From the NCBI GenBank assembly GCA_039198225.1, contig JBCCTQ010000003.1, forward strand, positions 108,716-172,715: a DNA stretch of 64,000 bases. Direction: 5' to 3'. A program made the translations under genes and the position numbers. This DNA comes from JASJAR01 sp039198225 (GTDB taxonomy: Bacteria; Pseudomonadota; Alphaproteobacteria; Rhodobacterales; Rhodobacteraceae). Below the pieces are notes generated by a model. That model had not been told where the DNA came from. It ran no database searches and saw nothing but the letters and a program-made list of their open reading frames with translations. This document shows, in pieces, positions 61,907 through 64,000 of the stretch (the stretch's first letter is position 1; the number at the start of each line of letters is the position of its first letter).

Positions 61907-63157
61907 TCAGGAGGAAAGCCGTTCCCGGCCATCCGCCGGTCCGGGGTTTGAGCGCGGGTTTTGGCGCGCCTCGGGAAGGGCTCCGGCGCGAAAGCCAATC
62001 TCGGGCAAAATGAGAAGCGTCCCCATTACGCCCTCGTCCCCATCGGCCTCGGCCACCGCCCACAGGCGGAAGCGTTCCCAGGGCCGGTCTTCGGGTCCGA
62101 GACGTGCGGTTTCGGGCCGGCCCGGACGGGCCAGGGCAGCATAGAGGGGCCAAAGGGCGGGGGCTGCGCCGTAACCCGGGATCGGAAAACCCGGGAGCTG
62201 GCGGCGAAAAAGGAGGGTGCCCTCCCCGTCGGCGATGGCGAGCCCCGCATTGGCACCTGGGAGCGCCCCCAGACGGCGGAGTATCGGCCCGAGGCGAAGG
62301 TCAAACCGGTCGGCCAGTTGAAATGGATCGGGCAGACCCTCGCCCAGCGCATCTTCGAGGGCCGCGAGGGGCAAAAGCGCCGCATCCGCACTCCTCCGTT
62401 TCACCTCGGCCCGAGCCAATTCAAGGGCCGGCCCATCTGCAAGCCCTGCTTCAGCAGCGCCCATCACCGCGCTGTCCGCGCCCTGCTCAATGGGCTGGAG
62501 AACGCTTCCGTCTCCGACCCATGCATCGAGCGCATCGAGGGGTCCCGTCGCGTCGATCCCCTCCCCGGTTTCCAGATCATCGGCCAGGGCTTCGGCGGCT
62601 TCGGCGAGACGGCGGCTTTCTTCGTAGAGGTTTCTGTGAAACCGCGCCTGCCAAACCGGCTCGACCGGATCGTCGCCGGCCAGGATGCCGCTCGTGGCAC
62701 GGATCGCTGTCACGGTGGACAAGATATTATGTAGCGACGCGGCAAAGGCCGGGTCGCGCCGCGCCCGATCCGAAAGGATCGCGACTTGGCGCTCAAGGGA
62801 ATCTACTCGGCTTGCCTGGAGCGCGACCAACCCCGCCCAGCCTGGGAACCTGGTTTCGAATTCCTCGACCCGGTCGAGTTCGACGGAGGGTTCAAGCTCG
62901 CCCCCGATCCGCGCGGCCGCCGAGCGAAGTGCTGTCAGATCTCCGGGATCAGACCCCGCGGACAGAGTCTCGGGCGCGACCTTCAGGGCCGATGCAATAT
63001 CGGCCAGAAGCTTGCCGCCGATGCTCCGCCGGTCATGTTCTATAAGGTTGAGGTAGCTCGCTGAGATGCCGCAGATGCGCGCCAAATCGACCTGCTTTTG
63101 CCCCAGATCGAGCCGTCTCCGCCGGATCCGCGCGCCCGTCAGCGGTGATTTGGGCAT
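61907..63157 (-). CDS. XRE family regulator of the short-chain acyl (DUF2083) type
   Basis: A 416 aa regulator: residues 8-65 form an XRE HTH (RIRRRRLDLGQKQVDLARICGISASYLNLIEHDRR). The C-terminal region (GPILRRLGALPGANAGLAIADGEGTLLFRRQLPGFPIPGYGAAPALWPLYAALARPG) is like the DUF2083 ligand domain of short-chain fatty acyl regulators. The IrrE-like HExxH middle seen in many relatives is missing. It lies at the head of the symporter-kinase operon and divergent from the binding-protein gene. Confidence 0.8.
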   Translation of the reverse strand: MPKSPLTGARIRRRRLDLGQKQVDLARICGISASYLNLIEHDRRSIGGKLLADIASALKVAPETLSAGSDPGDLTALRSAAARIGGELEPSVELDRVEEFETRFPGWAGLVALQASRVDSLERQVAILSDRARRDPAFAASLHNILSTVTAIRATSGILAGDDPVEPVWQARFHRNLYEESRRLAEAAEALADDLETGEGIDATGPLDALDAWVGDGSVLQPIEQGADSAVMGAAEAGLADGPALELARAEVKRRSADAALLPLAALEDALGEGLPDPFQLADRFDLRLGPILRRLGALPGANAGLAIADGEGTLLFRRQLPGFPIPGYGAAPALWPLYAALARPGRPETARLGPEDRPWERFRLWAVAEADGDEGVMGTLLILPEIGFRAGALPEARQNPRSNPGPADGRERLSS

Positions 63158-63415
63158 CGAGCATTCTCCTCCGCGATTGCGCCGCCTCGAACGGAGGATT
63201 GGCGCGTGATTTCAACCGCTTGCTGCGCTTGCGAGCAAAAGACTTTACAAAATGCCGCGCGGCGGTGTGGAAATATTTACAAAAAACTCCAATCGATCAA
63301 GCCTGTTGTTGCGCAGTTTTCAATCGAAACGCCATAACGAGGACACTTTGTAAACGGTCCCGTCGATGCGGAGGAAGCAAAGACGGATAAGGGCCGTATC
63401 CATTGGGAGGAATAC
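63158..63415. promoter_or_regulatory. divergent promoter region with three TTTACAAA-type sites
   Basis: TTTACAAA occurs at 63244-63251 and 63276-63283, and its complement TTTGTAAA at 63347-63354. These lie between the XRE gene and the binding-protein gene, so they may be operators of that regulator, whose relatives bind TTTGCAAA-like sequences. A GGGAGG at 63405-63410 is the binding site of the downstream gene. Confidence 0.5.
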
Positions 63416-64000
63416 ATGTCCAATCGAAAACTCACCCGGCGTGGGCTCCTGACGACGTCGGCCGTGGCGGGCGCAGGGCTCGCGATGCCGACGATCTTCA
63501 CCGGCGCGTCCTGGGCGGGAAGCCATACGGGCTTTACCAACGCGCCCCAGGGATCGACCGTGACTCTAGGCTTCAATGTGCCCCAGACCGGGCCTTACGC
63601 CGATGAGGGTGCGGACGAACTTCGTGCCTACGAACTCGCAGTAGAGCACCTCAACGGTGGCGGCGATGGCGGGATGCTCAGCACCTTCTCGTCGAAAACC
63701 ATCGACGGGACCGGGATCCTCGGCAAGAAAGTCGAGTTTGTCACGGGTGATACCCAGACCAAATCGGACGCCGCCCGCGCTTCGGCCCGGTCGATGATCG
63801 AAAAAGACGGTGCCATCATGATCACCGGCGGCTCGTCCTCGGGCGTGGCCGTGGCCGTTCAGGCGCTTTGCCAAGAGGCGGGCGTGATCTTCATGGCCGG
63901 TCTCACCCACTCGAACGACACGACCGGCAAGGACAAGAAGGCCAATGGCTTCCGCCATTTCTTCAACTCCTACATGTCCGGCGCAGCCCTTGCTCCCGTG
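63416..64000 (+). CDS. Tat-exported ABC transporter binding protein, amide/amino acid type (partial)
   Basis: The N-terminal 195 residues of a periplasmic binding protein cut by the window end. It starts with a Tat-like signal (RRGLLTTSAVAGAGLAM) and continues as a type I periplasmic binding fold (TVTLGFNVPQTGPYADEGADELRAYELAVEHLN, FVTGDTQTKSDAARASARSMI, ITGGSSSGVAVAV), like the urea/short-chain amide (FmdD/UrtA) branch. GGGAGG lies five bases ahead of the ATG. Neighbouring XRE sites suggest control by the acyl-type regulator. Confidence 0.88.
   Translation, partial: MSNRKLTRRGLLTTSAVAGAGLAMPTIFTGASWAGSHTGFTNAPQGSTVTLGFNVPQTGPYADEGADELRAYELAVEHLNGGGDGGMLSTFSSKTIDGTGILGKKVEFVTGDTQTKSDAARASARSMIEKDGAIMITGGSSSGVAVAVQALCQEAGVIFMAGLTHSNDTTGKDKKANGFRHFFNSYMSGAALAPV

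Noticed and set aside
1..64000. CRISPR arrays, insertion sequences, transposases and integrases
   Set aside because: No spaced direct repeats and no transposase or recombinase motifs were seen on either strand.

Overview
The window looks like chromosomal DNA of a GC-rich alphaproteobacterium, most likely a Rhodobacteraceae (Roseobacter-type) species. The reasons are a GapR/DUF2312 protein, a Tad-type pilus/secretion operon, a symporter-histidine kinase plus acyl-type XRE regulator locus, a beta-lactamase-like hydrolase/persulfide dioxygenase pair, and dense operons with ATGA-type stop/start overlaps. This is inferred from gene content; there is no rRNA or marker gene to fix the taxon.

Region 1 (1-14102, + strand) is a tight Tad-like operon that enters the window partway through: TadE/G-like proteins, CpaB, an FHA-CpaF ATPase fusion, TadB and TadC. 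It continues with parts unusual for a pilus: a second FHA-TM protein, a pseudokinase-TM-coiled coil-formylglycine-generating-enzyme-like fusion, a caspase-fold protein that has lost its catalytic Cys, an OmpA-domain lipoprotein-like/secreted protein, a caspase-fold protein with intact His/Cys, a prepilin peptidase and an unknown 261 aa protein. I propose this as the best candidate for an undescribed system: a Tad-type envelope machine wired to phosphothreonine-reader and caspase modules. A Crp/Fnr regulator (14099-14782, - strand) faces a second + operon (14897-23495): metallophosphoesterase, a 1349 aa GMC oxidoreductase-alpha/beta hydrolase fusion, and a class III nucleotide cyclase-ATPase. 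The Crp keeps the residues of a cAMP pocket, so a local cyclase-Crp circuit is plausible.

Region 2 (23660-39994, mostly - strand) is a catabolic/transport locus. A ten-gene operon reads livH-livM-binding protein-livG-(LivF/Tm-1 fusion)-PEP-hydrolase-like TIM barrel-flotillin-SRPBCC-sugar epimerase-(epimerase/Gfo-Idh-MocA fusion). Upstream lie a divergent small gene with possible TIM-barrel similarity, a regulator that fuses the same TIM barrel to a degenerate sigma-54-type AAA domain and a Fis HTH, a cupin, and a DapA-family aldolase. The two halves of the plant Tm-1 architecture (UPF0261 and TIM barrel) thus occur as separate building blocks here, one fused to an ABC ATPase and one to a regulator.

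Region 3 (40549-50683) holds a histone-H1-like Lys/Ala/Pro protein, the blh pair, a GNAT acetyltransferase, a methyltransferase, a secreted protein, a divergent winged-helix/STAND-type ATPase regulator, a Tat-exported CpdB-type phosphodiesterase and a cobalamin riboswitch in front of a small unknown gene.

Region 4 (50684-57194) is patchier: an AT-richer secreted protein gene, tRNA-Thr(UGU), GapR, small membrane proteins, two divergent SnoaL-like genes around a perfect palindrome, a VOC-family pseudogene broken by one in-frame TGA, and a run of five hairpins with no gene.

Region 5 (57195-64000) contains a FliM/FliN-family protein with an Asp-Leu-Pro repeat tail, a symporter-histidine kinase, small membrane protein, response regulator and acyl-type XRE regulator on the - strand, then the start of a Tat-exported amide/amino acid-type ABC binding protein on the + strand, preceded by three TTTACAAA-type sites.
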